64,000 nt of DNA from Xanthomonas sp. DAR 34887 (GCF_041245805.1 NZ_CP162490.1:2519001-2583000), one strand, 5' to 3'; numbered from the stretch's first letter, positions 28,260-38,600 are shown. The notes: a model not told the origin generated them from the sequence alone. Made by a program: numbers and translations.

Positions 28260-29377
28260 GGGCTGGCGGTGCCGGTCAGACGCGTTGCGGGCTGGAAGGG
28301 GACGACGGTCTGGCCGTCGCTGAGGAAGGCCGCGCCGGCGGCGACGATGCGTTCGCCGGCGTTGAGCCCCTGCCGCACCTGCACGCGGTCGCCTTCGGCA
28401 TTCCCGACGACGATCTGGCGCCGGCGCACGCTGGCGTTGCTGGCCTGGTAGACGAACACCATCGGCTTGCCGTTGGCCATGCTCGGCACCAGCGCGCTGA
28501 GCGGGACGCTCAATGGCCGTGCCGCGTCGCGGGGCAGGGCCAGCAGCAGGTTCTCGCCGCTGCGTAAGCCGGCATCGGCGTCCGTGGCACTCTCGAACAG
28601 CGCCTGCACGGTGGCGCCGCCGTCCAGGCGATCGGACACGCTGCGCAGTCGCAACGGCAGCGCCTGCTCGGGCGCGCCGGCGCGATAAGCCGTCGCCGCC
28701 TGGCCGGGCTGCAGCGACACCGCCAATGCCGACGGCAGCGCGACCGTCACCTGCGCCCGTCCGCAGCCTTCCACCTGCAGCACCGGCTGGCCCGCGGCCA
28801 CGTTGGCGTCGGGTTGCTGCAGTCGTGCCACCACGCTGCCGTCGAACGGCGCGCGCAGTTCGGCCTGGCGCAGGCCGCGGCGCGCCAGCGCCAGGTCCGA
28901 TCGGGCGCTGCGCACGCGCGCCTGCGCGCCGGCGAAGGCGGTCTTGGCGGCGGTCAAGGTGGTGGCGGACGCGGCGCCGTCCTCGAACATGGCCTGCTGC
29001 TGGGCCAGTTGGGTCTGCTGCTGTTGCAGGTCGGCGGCAGCGATGCGGACGTTCGCTTCGGCCTGCTCGACGCGCAAGCGGTTCGGCTCCGGATCCAGCC
29101 GCGCCAAGACCTGGCCCTGGCGCACCGTGTCGCCGACATCCACCTCGACCGAGGCGATGCGGCCGCCGCCTTCGAAGCCGAGTTCGGCACGCTGCGCCTG
29201 GCGCACCTGGGCCACCAGGCGATCGTCGCCGCCGCCGCCGGCGCCGCTGCCGACGGCCTCCAGCTTCACCGCGCGCGGGGCTTCCGCGGGCGGCGCCGCG
29301 TCGCGGCTGCAGGCGGTCAACGACACTGCTGCCAGCGGCATGCAGGCGCAGAAGAACATCGCAAGACTCGGTTTCAT
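28256..29377 (-). CDS. RND efflux periplasmic adaptor lipoprotein (membrane fusion protein)
   Basis: 373-residue adaptor linking the RND pump to an outer-membrane channel. Signal peptide II with lipobox LTAC (Cys23), then the split lipoyl domain (IASVEVDVGDTVRQGQVLAR and RAPFDGSVVARL), a Gln/Ala-rich alpha-hairpin (about 95-165), a beta-barrel, and a membrane-proximal domain (QVRQGLNAGERIVAAG). Its stop overlaps the pump start by 4 bp, so the two are translationally coupled. Confidence 0.92.
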   Translation of the reverse strand: MKPSLAMFFCACMPLAAVSLTACSRDAAPPAEAPRAVKLEAVGSGAGGGGDDRLVAQVRQAQRAELGFEGGGRIASVEVDVGDTVRQGQVLARLDPEPNRLRVEQAEANVRIAAADLQQQQTQLAQQQAMFEDGAASATTLTAAKTAFAGAQARVRSARSDLALARRGLRQAELRAPFDGSVVARLQQPDANVAAGQPVLQVEGCGRAQVTVALPSALAVSLQPGQAATAYRAGAPEQALPLRLRSVSDRLDGGATVQALFESATDADAGLRSGENLLLALPRDAARPLSVPLSALVPSMANGKPMVFVYQASNASVRRRQIVVGNAEGDRVQVRQGLNAGERIVAAGAAFLSDGQTVVPFQPATRLTGTASP

Positions 29378-29395
29378 AGGGGTGTCTGTGGCGGG

Positions 29396-30199
29396 TCAGA
29401 AGGTGTAGGTCACGGCGCCGATGGCGCTGGCGAAGGCGCGGCGCTGCACGATCGGGCTGCCGTCGGCGTTGTCGACGTAGCGCGTGCCGGCGACGGTCAG
29501 CGAGGTGCTCCAGTGCTTGGACAGGGCATGGTCCCAGTTGGCGCCGACCGAACAGGCATACAGGCCGGAGCCGGCGCTGTAGGCGGCAAACCGGCTATGT
29601 GCGCTCTGCGCATCGGTGACCCCGAAATAGGCCTGGTTGTAGCGGCGGTCGCCCCAGTGCGCGTCCAGGTTCATGGTCAGCGTGTCGCGGTCGTTCTGCA
29701 GCAGGGTGAACTTGGCGCCGGCGCGATAGGTGTTGCGGCGCGCATCGTCCTTCAGGGCGAACTCGGCTTCGGCATCCAGCATCAGATACGGGGTGAACTG
29801 CTGCGCGATCATGGTGCGGCTGGTGATCGAACCCGGCACGCCGCCCATGCCGGCCAGGGTTCTGGAACCGGGACGCCAGTTGCTGTTGCGGTCCAGCCGG
29901 CCCAGGTCGTAGCCGAACGACTGGCTGACGTAGAAGCCGCCATCGCTCTGGAATTGCGCGCCGAGGCCACGCACGCTGTCGAAGAACAGCAGGCCGCTCT
30001 GTGCGGCGATCACCGGCGCGAATAGCACGCGGTCGTCCTTGGAGCCGAAGTAGCGCGGCGCCGCCACGGCGGCGGCGCCGACGCTGAGTTCGGTCTGGTG
30101 GCCGAACAGGCGGAAGCCGGAGGCGTCCGCATCGGCGGCGTGGGCCGCCAACGGCGATACGGCGCAGGCCAGGAGCGGGAACAACGCGATGGTCTTCAT
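29396..30199 (-). CDS. MipA/OmpV family outer-membrane protein
   Basis: 267-residue outer-membrane beta-barrel protein. Signal peptide MKTIALFPLLACAVSPLAAHA, then a start to the mature part typical of MipA (LSVGAAAVAAPRYFGSKDDR), repeated amphipathic strands, and a C-terminal aromatic (TYTF) recognised by the Bam machinery. It lies between the outer-membrane lipoprotein and the adaptor genes of the efflux operon. Family members are linked to murein-synthesis scaffolding or antibiotic resistance; its role here is unknown. Confidence 0.88.
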   Translation of the reverse strand: MKTIALFPLLACAVSPLAAHAADADASGFRLFGHQTELSVGAAAVAAPRYFGSKDDRVLFAPVIAAQSGLLFFDSVRGLGAQFQSDGGFYVSQSFGYDLGRLDRNSNWRPGSRTLAGMGGVPGSITSRTMIAQQFTPYLMLDAEAEFALKDDARRNTYRAGAKFTLLQNDRDTLTMNLDAHWGDRRYNQAYFGVTDAQSAHSRFAAYSAGSGLYACSVGANWDHALSKHWSTSLTVAGTRYVDNADGSPIVQRRAFASAIGAVTYTF

Positions 30200-30222
30200 G
30201 AGCGGTCTCTTCGACGTGGGGA

Positions 30223-31680
30223 TCAGGAGGCGTGCGGCAGATGCACGCCATAGAACGCGCGGAACAGCGCGATGCGGTTGAGGAGCAGTTCCTGGCGGGC
30301 CTGCAGGTGATCCAGTGCGGCCTGCTCGGCGGCGATGCGTTCGCCGAGCAGTGCCGGGCGATCCTGCAGGCCCTGCGCGACGCGCCGTTCCATGCGCTGG
30401 ATGCGTTGCTGTTCGCGATCGCGGTTGGTGCGTTCGCGCTGTTCGCGTTGCTGCAGGACCGGGCCGGCGTCGAGGGCGTCGGCCACCTCGCGGAATGCGG
30501 ATTCGATCGCTTTCTCGTAGTCGGCGATGCCGGCCTGCTTGCGCAGCTGGGCGATGTCCAGATTCGCCTGATTGCGGCCGAAATCGAAGATCGGCATGGT
30601 CAGTTGCGGCACGAAGCTCCAGGTGCGGCTGCCGGCGGTGAACAGGCCGCTGAGCACGTCGCTGGCGGTTCCCAGCGACGTGCTCAGCCTGATCGACGGG
30701 AAGAACGCGGCACGCGCGGCGCCGATGTCGGCATTGCGCGCGCGCAATTCGGCTTCGGCCTGCTGGATGTCCGGGCGCTGCAGCAACACCGCCGAGTCCA
30801 GGTCGCGCAGCGCCATCGTGTCTGGATTGGTCGGCAATAGCGCCTCGATGCTGCCGGCGCTAGCCGCCGCGTCGTAGCCGGCGACCAGTTGCAGGGCGCG
30901 GCGCGCGGCGGCATGGTCGCTGGCCGCCTGCATCGCGCGGACCCGCGCCTGGTCGGCCTGGTGGCGCTGGCGGTCGAGCGCGTCGCTGGAGATCAGCCCG
31001 ACATCGTGCTGGTCGTCGGCGACTGCCAACAGTGCGTTGCTGTCGTCGGCGATGGCCTGGAAACGCGTCTGCGCCTGGGCGGCGGCGCGTTCCAGCGTGT
31101 AGGTCCGCAATACTTCGGCCACCAGCGCGCCGCGCGCGGCCAGCTGCCCGGCGCTGGACGCCAGATAGCGCTGCTGCGCGGCAGCGGACAACGCGGCCAG
31201 CTTGCCGAACAGGTCCAGTTCGAAGTTATCGATGCCGACCGCTGCGGTGACCAGCTTCTGCCCGTAGCGCTCCTGCTGCCGCGCATCGTCATAGCTCTGT
31301 CGGGCCTGCTGCGCGTCGATACCGAGTTGCGGCATCTGTTGCGCGCGCTCGATCCGGTATTGCGCACGGGCCTGCTGCACTTGCAGGACGGTGTTGCGGA
31401 AATCCGGATTGTGCGCGAGCGCCTGCTGCACCAGCGGCGCGAGGTCGTGGTCCGGCGAGAAGTCGTGCAGAAACCGCTGTTCCTGCTCCGACAAAGCCAC
31501 TGCGGCGACCGCGCTCGCCTGTGGTGCCGGCGTGGCAGATACGCCGCCCAGCGTGCTCGGTACGGTGGCCTGGGGGCGCTCGTAGACCGGTGCCAAGGCG
31601 CAGCCACCGAGCAGTACCGCCAGCGCGGCGGCGAGGAGGCGAGGGCGGTACGGGCGCTTGCCTGCGGACGATACAATCAT
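30223..31680 (-). CDS. TolC/NodT-like efflux outer-membrane lipoprotein
   Basis: 485-residue outer-membrane factor, the exit duct of the tripartite pump. Signal peptide with lipobox LLGGC (LLAAALAVLLGGCALAP), then VYERPQA. It has the duplicated coiled-coil repeats of the OEP family (NTVLQVQQARAQYRIERAQ in the first half; LQRPDIQQAEAELRARNADI in the second). ATG 31680 gives a proper lipoprotein signal; 31734 is the longest frame. First gene of the minus-strand operon. The TetR-linked pump at 34.5-38.7 kb has no outer-membrane factor of its own and could also use this one. Confidence 0.92.
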   Translation of the reverse strand: MIVSSAGKRPYRPRLLAAALAVLLGGCALAPVYERPQATVPSTLGGVSATPAPQASAVAAVALSEQEQRFLHDFSPDHDLAPLVQQALAHNPDFRNTVLQVQQARAQYRIERAQQMPQLGIDAQQARQSYDDARQQERYGQKLVTAAVGIDNFELDLFGKLAALSAAAQQRYLASSAGQLAARGALVAEVLRTYTLERAAAQAQTRFQAIADDSNALLAVADDQHDVGLISSDALDRQRHQADQARVRAMQAASDHAAARRALQLVAGYDAAASAGSIEALLPTNPDTMALRDLDSAVLLQRPDIQQAEAELRARNADIGAARAAFFPSIRLSTSLGTASDVLSGLFTAGSRTWSFVPQLTMPIFDFGRNQANLDIAQLRKQAGIADYEKAIESAFREVADALDAGPVLQQREQRERTNRDREQQRIQRMERRVAQGLQDRPALLGERIAAEQAALDHLQARQELLLNRIALFRAFYGVHLPHAS

Positions 31681-31729
31681 GGGGGTCGGTCGGGGTGGCC
31701 AATCTCGAGTGATAGAGTCGGCCGGCGAG

Positions 31730-31768
31730 TTCAAGCTGGCTTTCAGGAATCTTCAAGATTTCGTCAAG
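31730..31768. promoter_or_regulatory. Four phased TTCAAG-type repeats between the efflux operon and its two-component system
   Basis: TTCAAG (31730), TTCAGG (31742), TTCAAG (31752) and GTCAAG (31763) recur with starts 12, 10 and 11 bp apart, i.e. on one face of the helix. Direct repeats of this period are how OmpR/PhoB-type regulators bind as head-to-tail dimers. The site lies in the 113-bp divergent region, 25 bp upstream of the regulator ATG. The repeats are seen; the binding protein is inferred. Confidence 0.6.
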
Positions 31769-31793
31769 ACGCGCGACAAGGGCGGCACAAGAC

Positions 31794-32483
31794 ATGAGTT
31801 CCAAGAAGATTCTTGTCGTCGAGGACGACGCCGACAGCGCCAGCATCCTCGAGGCCTATCTGCGCCGCGACGGGTTCGACGTGGCCATCGCCAGCGACGG
31901 CGAACGTGCGATCCAGCTGCATGCGCAGTGGAGACCGGATCTGGTGCTGCTGGACGTGATGCTGCCCAAGCTGAGCGGCACCGAAGTGCTGTCGACGATC
32001 CGCCGCAGCAGCGACACCCCGGTGATCATGGTGACCGCGATGGGCGACGAGCCGGAAAAGCTCGGCGCGCTGCGCTACGGGGCCGACGACTATGTGGTCA
32101 AGCCCTACAGCCCGAAGGAAGTGGTCGCGCGCGTGTACGCGGTGCTGCGCCGCGCCGGGCCGGCCAGGACCAGCGAGGAGCCGCTGAAATACGAACGGCT
32201 CACCGTGGACACCAACGCGGTGCTGGCCACGGTGCAGGACGCCAACGGCCACGACGTACCGCTGGACCTGACCCCGACCGAATTCAACATCCTGGCCACC
32301 TTGCTGAAGACGCCGTTCAAGGCCTACACGCGCAGCGAACTGCTGGAAATCTGCCTGCCGGACAGCGATGCGCTGGAGCGGGTGGTGGACGCCCATGTGC
32401 ACAACCTGCGCAAGAAGCTGGAAGGCGAGCGCATCACCGGCGTGCTGGTGACGGTGCGCGCGATCGGCTACCGCTTCCGATGA
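31794..32483 (+). CDS. OmpR/PhoB-family response regulator
   Basis: 229-residue transcription factor. The receiver domain has acidic pocket VEDDADSAS, phospho-acceptor in LVLLDVMLPKLSG (Asp52), VTAMGD and the conserved Lys in VVKPYSP. The winged-helix output domain ends HVHNLRKKLEG and VRAIGYRF. Divergent from the four-gene efflux operon and translationally coupled to the sensor kinase that follows, so it most likely controls that operon, as BaeR or AdeR do in other species. Confidence 0.93.
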   Translation: MSSKKILVVEDDADSASILEAYLRRDGFDVAIASDGERAIQLHAQWRPDLVLLDVMLPKLSGTEVLSTIRRSSDTPVIMVTAMGDEPEKLGALRYGADDYVVKPYSPKEVVARVYAVLRRAGPARTSEEPLKYERLTVDTNAVLATVQDANGHDVPLDLTPTEFNILATLLKTPFKAYTRSELLEICLPDSDALERVVDAHVHNLRKKLEGERITGVLVTVRAIGYRFR

Positions 32484-33673
32484 AATGGACCTGGCCATTC
32501 GCGCGCCGCGATGCGCACGCGCCGCTGTGGCAATGGGTCGGCCTGCGCATGAGCGCGCTGGCGGTGGTCACGGTGCTGGTGATCGCGTTCGGCATGTGGT
32601 TGCGTTTCGCGATCTGGGATATCGCCACCCTGTCCAAGCTGCCGCCGGCCGCGCGGCAGGACATGCTGGCGCTGCGCGAGGACCCGCACAGCAATGCACA
32701 GCGCCTGTGGCAACTGTTCGAGCGCTATTACGACGTCGCCGACTTCCTGCCGGGATTGGCCAATCGCGACTGGTTGCTGCTGGCGGCCTTGTTGGTCGCC
32801 TCGATCCCGGTCATCGTGGTATGCGGACTGCTGGCATCGCGGCCGTTGTCGCGCCAGTTTTCCCAGGTGGCGGAGGCGGCTCGGCGCATCAGCGATGGCG
32901 ACTTTTCCGCGCGCGCCGAGGTGATTCCCTCCGCGCCGGACGAACTCGCCAGTTTCGCGATGGACTTCAACGGCATGACCGCGCAGCTGCAGCGGTACGA
33001 GCGCGAGGTGCGCGATTCCAGCGCGATGCTGGCGCACGAGCTGCGCACGCCGTTGAACGCGGCGATGGGCCGGGTGCAGGGCATGCTGGACCAGGTGTTC
33101 CCGTGTAGCGACGAACAGCTGCTGATGGTCCACCGGCAGCTGGAACAGATCAACCGCCTGGTCGGCGACCTGCATCTGCTGTCGATGGCGCGTGCCAATC
33201 AGCTGATGCTGGAGCCGCACACCTTTCCGATCGACGTGCTGATCCGCGAGCGCCTGGCCTGGCTGGCGCAGTCGCTGCAGGCGGCGCAGATGGAGGTGGA
33301 GGTACGGGTGCCGGGCGGCGTGGCGATCAGCGCCGACCGCGACCGCATCGGCCAAGTGCTGTCGGTGCTGATCGACAACGCGCTGCGCTATGCCGCGTCC
33401 GGCAAGCGCCTGCTGATCGAAGTGAGCACCGAGGGCAACGACATGCTGATCTGCGTCTGCGACCGCGGGCCGGGCGTGGCGCCGGACCTGTTGCCGCAGA
33501 TGGTCGATCGCTTCTGGCGCGCCGAGGATTCGCGTGCCCGGCACTCGGGCGGCAGCGGCCTGGGCCTGTCCATCGCTGCGGCGATCTGCCATGCCCACGA
33601 CGGCGCACTGGAATTCGGCAACCGCGAAGGCGGCGGGCTGTGCGCGCGGGTGCGGTTGCCGCGGGGAGCATAG
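32480..33673 (+). CDS. Sensor histidine kinase of the efflux-linked two-component system
   Basis: 397-residue inner-membrane kinase. First membrane helix about residues 20-45, a short periplasmic loop of about 60 residues, second helix about 98-120, then HAMP (ARRISDGDFSARAE), HisKA with SAMLAHELRTPLNAAM (phospho-His), HATPase_c with LIDNALRYAASG, and a G-box GGSGLGLSIAAAI. The small sensory loop resembles stress-sensing EnvZ-type kinases. It overlaps the response regulator by 4 bp. Confidence 0.92.
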   Translation: MKWTWPFARRDAHAPLWQWVGLRMSALAVVTVLVIAFGMWLRFAIWDIATLSKLPPAARQDMLALREDPHSNAQRLWQLFERYYDVADFLPGLANRDWLLLAALLVASIPVIVVCGLLASRPLSRQFSQVAEAARRISDGDFSARAEVIPSAPDELASFAMDFNGMTAQLQRYEREVRDSSAMLAHELRTPLNAAMGRVQGMLDQVFPCSDEQLLMVHRQLEQINRLVGDLHLLSMARANQLMLEPHTFPIDVLIRERLAWLAQSLQAAQMEVEVRVPGGVAISADRDRIGQVLSVLIDNALRYAASGKRLLIEVSTEGNDMLICVCDRGPGVAPDLLPQMVDRFWRAEDSRARHSGGSGLGLSIAAAICHAHDGALEFGNREGGGLCARVRLPRGA

Positions 33674-33736
33674 ATCGCAACCGGCGGCTCGGGACGCTGC
33701 GTCGACCGGCCGGGGGAGCGCGCCTTGTCCACGCAC

Positions 33737-33773
33737 TCTAACACTGTTAGATTTCGCCAACTAACAGCGTTAG
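33737..33773. promoter_or_regulatory. Tandem palindromic operator upstream of the TetR gene
   Basis: A perfect 15-bp palindrome TCTAACA-C-TGTTAGA (33737-33751) is followed by CTAACAGCGTTAG (33761-33773), whose outer five bases pair. Centres are 23 bp apart and the second site ends 7 bp before the ATG of the TetR gene. This is the expected arrangement for autorepression of the tetR-adaptor-pump operon. Confidence 0.8.
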
Positions 33774-33780
33774 GGTACGC

Positions 33781-34464
33781 ATGCGCAAGTCTCTCGGGCG
33801 CGAACAGATCGTCGACGCGGCCTTCCAGCTCCTGGACGAGGCCGGCATCGAAGGCGTGAGCCTGCGCAAGGTGGCCTGCCAGTTGGGCATCCGCGCGCCG
33901 TCGCTGTATTGGCACTTCAAGAGCAAGCAGGCCTTGATCGACGCCATGGCCGATGCCTTGATCGAGCAGGTGGCCCGCGACGTTCCTGCCGGCCAACCGT
34001 GGCGGGCGACCCTGCTGCAGGTCGCGCATGAGTTCCGATCCGGCCTCAAGGCGCACCGCGACGGCGCGCGCGTCTATGCCGGCACCTACATCGCAAGCGA
34101 GAACGTGCTGCGCGTCGGCGAGGCCATGATCAAGGCCTTGGCCGAGGCCGGCGCGCCCATCGGCTTCGCCGCCACTGCGGCGATGGACCTGGCCTATTAC
34201 GTCATGGGTTTCGTCATCGAGGAACAGGCGCTGCCCGACTATGGCCACGTCGAGGACGTGGGCAAAGCGTTCCTGGCGTTGTCGCAGGCGCGCTTTCCCT
34301 ATTGCTGGCAGGCCAGGCATGTGATGACCGAGCCGGATTTCGATCGGCGTTTCGACCAGGGCCTGGGATGGTTGCTGGGCGGCATCGAGCACTGGCTGGC
34401 CCAGGCCGACGCACAACGCGACCAGCACGGAGCTGCCCAGGCGCGCACTGCAGCTGCTTCATGA
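33781..34464 (+). CDS. TetR-family transcriptional repressor of the adjacent RND operon
   Basis: 227-residue regulator. An N-terminal helix-turn-helix (REQIVDAAFQLLDEAGIEGV, then LRKVACQLGIRAPSLYWHFKSK) and a C-terminal TetR_C-type ligand-binding domain (FRSGLKAHRDGARVYAGTY, then AYYVMGFVIEEQA). The YWHF recognition helix and the TAACA-type operator just upstream suit true TetR-like proteins that respond to a drug or metabolite. It heads an operon with an adaptor and an RND pump. Confidence 0.92.
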   Translation: MRKSLGREQIVDAAFQLLDEAGIEGVSLRKVACQLGIRAPSLYWHFKSKQALIDAMADALIEQVARDVPAGQPWRATLLQVAHEFRSGLKAHRDGARVYAGTYIASENVLRVGEAMIKALAEAGAPIGFAATAAMDLAYYVMGFVIEEQALPDYGHVEDVGKAFLALSQARFPYCWQARHVMTEPDFDRRFDQGLGWLLGGIEHWLAQADAQRDQHGAAQARTAAAS

Positions 34465-34553
34465 CCGCCATCGCATCCCGCTTCTCCTCCCGCCAGCCAT
34501 CGCCAGCGTCCACTCTTCCAGCGTCCGTCCACTACGGGCTACAGGCGTCCTCC

Positions 34554-35648
34554 ATGCGTATCCACCTCCTGCGGTGTTCCTCCCTGATCCTGATCGGCGC
34601 GCTGCTGTCGGCCTGCGGCGGCGCGGACAAGAAGCCCGACGAGGCGGGCACCGCGTCCGCGCTCGCGGTCACCGTGGCGGCCGCGCAGACGCAGACGCTG
34701 GCACGCACGGTGGTCGTGTCCGGCCCGGTCTCGGCCTACGAGGAAATGCAGCTCGGGGTCGAACTGTCGGGCCAGCGGGTGACGGCGTTGAAGGTGGACG
34801 TGGGCGAATGGGTCAAGCAGGGCCAGGTGCTGCTGGAACTGGACCATCGCACCCTGGACAGCGAACTGGCGCAGGCGGACGCCGCGCTGCACCAGGCGCA
34901 GACCGCGCAGGAGCTGGCGCGGCTCAACTACGAACGCGGCGCGAAGCTGGCCGCCGAGCGGCTGGTCAGCGCCAGCAGCCTGGACGAATTGCGCGCCACA
35001 CGCGTGGACGCCGAAGCGCAGACCGCCACCGCCCGCGCCAGGCGCCAGGCGGCGCAACTGCAGCGCGACTTCGCGCAATTGCGCGCGCCTGCCGACGGGG
35101 TGATCTCCAAGCGTCTCGTACAAGCGGGGCAGGTGGTCGCGGCAGGCAACGAACTGCTGCGCTTGATCCGCGATGGCAGGCTGGAATGGCGTGCGGAACT
35201 GTCCGAGGAGCAGCTCGCCGGTGTGGCCGTTGGCAACCCCGTCGAGCTGCCGTATGCCGGGCAGACCATCGCCGGCCGCATCCGCGCGGTCAGCCCCGGC
35301 GTCGATGCGCAGACGCGCACCGGCACGATCTATGCGGATCTGCCCGCGCCCGGCCCGCTCAAGCAGGGCATCTATGTGGAAGGGCGCATCGTCACCGGCG
35401 ATGGTCGGGCGCTGACCATTCCCAGTGCCGCGATCGTGCAGCGCGACGGCCACAGCTATGTGTTCACCGTGGATGCCAAGCAGCACGCGCAGCGCCGGCG
35501 CGTGCGCAGCGGCCAGACCATGCAGGGGCGTACCGAGATCGTGGAAGGATTGAAGGAGGGCGACCGGGTGGTGGTGGACGGCGCCGGTTTCCTCGGCGAG
35601 GGCGACCGCGTGCGCGTGGTCGCCGATGCGAAGGCGGCCGCGCGATGA
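34554..35648 (+). CDS. RND efflux periplasmic adaptor lipoprotein
   Basis: 364-residue membrane fusion protein. Signal II with lipobox LLSAC near residue 20, lipoyl halves (VTALKVDVGEWVKQGQVLLE and LRAPADGVISKRLVQAGQVV), a short alpha-hairpin, a beta-barrel and membrane-proximal domain (VEGLKEGDRVVVDGAGFL). The frame opens far upstream, but only ATG 34554 places the lipoprotein signal at the N-terminus. It lies 89 bp after the TetR gene and overlaps the pump start (ATGA). Confidence 0.92.
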   Translation: MRIHLLRCSSLILIGALLSACGGADKKPDEAGTASALAVTVAAAQTQTLARTVVVSGPVSAYEEMQLGVELSGQRVTALKVDVGEWVKQGQVLLELDHRTLDSELAQADAALHQAQTAQELARLNYERGAKLAAERLVSASSLDELRATRVDAEAQTATARARRQAAQLQRDFAQLRAPADGVISKRLVQAGQVVAAGNELLRLIRDGRLEWRAELSEEQLAGVAVGNPVELPYAGQTIAGRIRAVSPGVDAQTRTGTIYADLPAPGPLKQGIYVEGRIVTGDGRALTIPSAAIVQRDGHSYVFTVDAKQHAQRRRVRSGQTMQGRTEIVEGLKEGDRVVVDGAGFLGEGDRVRVVADAKAAAR

Positions 35649-38600
35649 ATATCTCCGCCTGGGCGATCAACCGCCCGCTGCCCGCGATCCTGGTCTTTTT
35701 CGTGCTGTGCGTGGCCGGCCTGTGGGGCTTCCACCAATTGCCGGTGGCGCGTTTTCCGGATATCGCCTTTCCGATGACCACGGTCACGGTCACCCAGCCG
35801 GGCGCCTCGCCCAGCCAGCTGGAAGCCGAGGTCACGCGCAAGATCGAGGATTCCGTGGCCACGGTGACCAACGTCAAGCGGGTGATGTCCACCGTCAGCG
35901 AAGGCGTCAGCACCACCACCATCGAATTCCAGCTCGAGGCCGACCTGGCCACCGCGCTGGACGACACGCGCGATGCGGTGACGCGCATCCGCACCGACCT
36001 GCCGCAGGACATCCAGGAACCGGTGATCTCCAAGGTCGACATCGGCGGTTCGCTGATGACCTACGCACTGGTGGCGCCGAAGATGACCCCGGACGAAGCC
36101 AGCTGGTTCGTCGATCGCGAGATCGCACGCGCCATGTACGGCGTGCCGGGCGTGGCCCGGGTCACCCGGGTGGGCGGCGTGCAGCGCCAGGTGCGCGTGG
36201 ATCTGGACCCCAACGCCTTGCTCGCCTTCGGTATCACCGCCGGTGATGTGTCCAAGCAGCTGGCGCAGATCCAGGTGGAGCGGGCAGGCGGCAAGGCCGA
36301 ACTCGGCGGCGCGCAGCAGACCATCCGCACCCTGGGCACGGTGGGCGATGCGCAGGCCCTGCGCGATTTCTCGATCAGCCTGCCCGACGGGCGCGCGGCC
36401 CGCCTGTCCACGCTGGCGCGGATCACCGACGCCGCCGCCGATCCCGCCGAAGCGGCCTTGCTGGACGGGCGCGACGTGGTCGCGTTCTCCATGTCGCGTA
36501 CCCGCGGCTCCAGCGAGATCAAGGTGGAGGCGGGCGTGCACAAGGCGCTGGACGACATCAAGGCCGCGCATCCGGGAATCGACTTCCGCCTGGTCACCAC
36601 CGCCATCGACGAGACCCACCGCTCCTACGAATCGTCGATGACCATGCTCTACGAAGGCGCCGCGCTGGCACTGCTGGTGGTGTGGCTGTTCCTGCGCAAC
36701 TGGCGCGCGACCTGGGTCTCGGCGCTGGCGCTGCCGCTGTCGATCATTCCCACGTTCGCGGTGATGCATCTGTTCGGTTTCACCTTGAACATGATCACCT
36801 TGCTGGCGCTGTCGGTGGTGGTCGGCATCCTGGTCGACGACGCCATCGTGGAAATCGAGAACATCGTGCGCCATCTGCGCATGGGCAAGCCGCCGCTGGA
36901 AGCGGCGCGCGACGCGGCCGGCGAGATCGGCAACGCGGTGATCGCCACCTCGCTGACCCTGGCCGCGGTGTTCGTGCCGGTGGCGTTCATGCCCGGCATC
37001 GCCGGCAAGTTCTTCCGCGAATTCGGCTGGACCGCGGCCACCGCGGTGCTGTTCTCTCTGCTGGTGGCGCGCCTGCTGACGCCGATGATGGCGGCCTACC
37101 TGCTCAAGCCGCATGGCGAAGAGCAGACCGACTCGCGGCTGATGCGCTGGTACCTGGGCTGGGTCGACGCGGCGCTGCGCCATCGCGCGCGCACCCTGTG
37201 GATCGCCACCGGCCTGTTCGCCGCCTCGCTGGCGCTGGTGCCGCTGATCCCGGCCACCTTCATCCCGCAATCGGACCTGGGCCGCAGCAACTTGAACCTG
37301 GAGCTGCCGCCCGGCACCCGGCTGCAGGAAACCGTCGCCGTCGCCGAGCATGCGCGCGCATTGCTCAAGGACATTCCCGAACTCAAGCAGGTCTACACCG
37401 CGGTCGGCAGCGTGCTGGATCTCGGCGATCCGAACGCCACCGGCGTGGGCGAGCCGCGCAAGGCCACGCTGGTGCTGGATTGGGGCGTTGCCGACCACCG
37501 CGAGCGCGACCAGCGCGTGCTCGAGCGCGATGCGCGCGCGCGGCTGGCGGACATGCCCGGGGTGCGCGTGAGCTATGTGAGTTCGGAACCGGGCAACCTG
37601 TTGCAGCTGGTGCTGGCCGGCGACGACCCGCAGCACCTGCAGGATGCCGCCACCGCGCTGGAGCGCGACCTGCGCGGCATCGCGGGACTGGGCAGCGTCA
37701 CTTCCACCGCGTCGCTGCTGCGGCCCGAGATCCAGATCGTGCCCGACTCGGCGCGGGCGGCGGACATGGGCGTGGCCACGGCCACCATCGCCGAGGCCGC
37801 GCGCATCGCCACCGCCGGCGACTACGAGCAGCGCCTGGCCAAGCTCAATCTGCCCGACCGCCAGGTCCCGATCCGGGTCGGCTTCAGCGAAGCCACCCTC
37901 GCCAATCCGGCCCTGATCGGCCAGCTGCGCGTGCCGGGCCGCTACGGGCCGGTGCCGCTGGCCGCGGTGGCGGAGATCCGTATGGGCAGCGGCCCGTCGC
38001 AGATCTCGCGCTACCAGCGCCAGCGCAACGTCACCCTCACCGCCGAGCTCAACGGCCGCCCGCTGGGCGAAGTGATGGAGCAGGTGCAGCAGCTGCCCAG
38101 CGTGAAGCAGTTGCCGCCGGGGGTCAGCTTCCTCAACACCGGCGACGCCGAAGTGTTCGTGGAGCTGTTCGTCGGCTTCATGCTGGCGATGGCCGCCGGC
38201 CTGGTCTGCATCTACATGGTGCTGTTGCTGCTGTTCAACCACGCGCTGATGCCGATCACCATCCTGGTCGCGGTGCCGCTGTGCGCCGGCGGCGCGTTCG
38301 GGGCCCTGCTGCTGACCCAGAACATGCTGTCGCTGCCGGCGCTGATCGGTTTGCTGATGCTGATCGGCATCGCCACCAAGAACTCGATCCTGCTGGTGGA
38401 CTACGCGGTGATGGCCGAGGACGAACACGGCATGAGCCAGCACGACGCACTGATCGACGCCTGTCGCAAGCGCGCCCAGCCCATCGTCATGACCACCCTG
38501 GCGATGGGCGCGGGCATGATGCCGATCGCGCTGGGCTTCTCCGGCGATTCCAGCTTCCGCGCACCGATGGCGATCGCGGTGATCGGCGGTCTGATCACCT

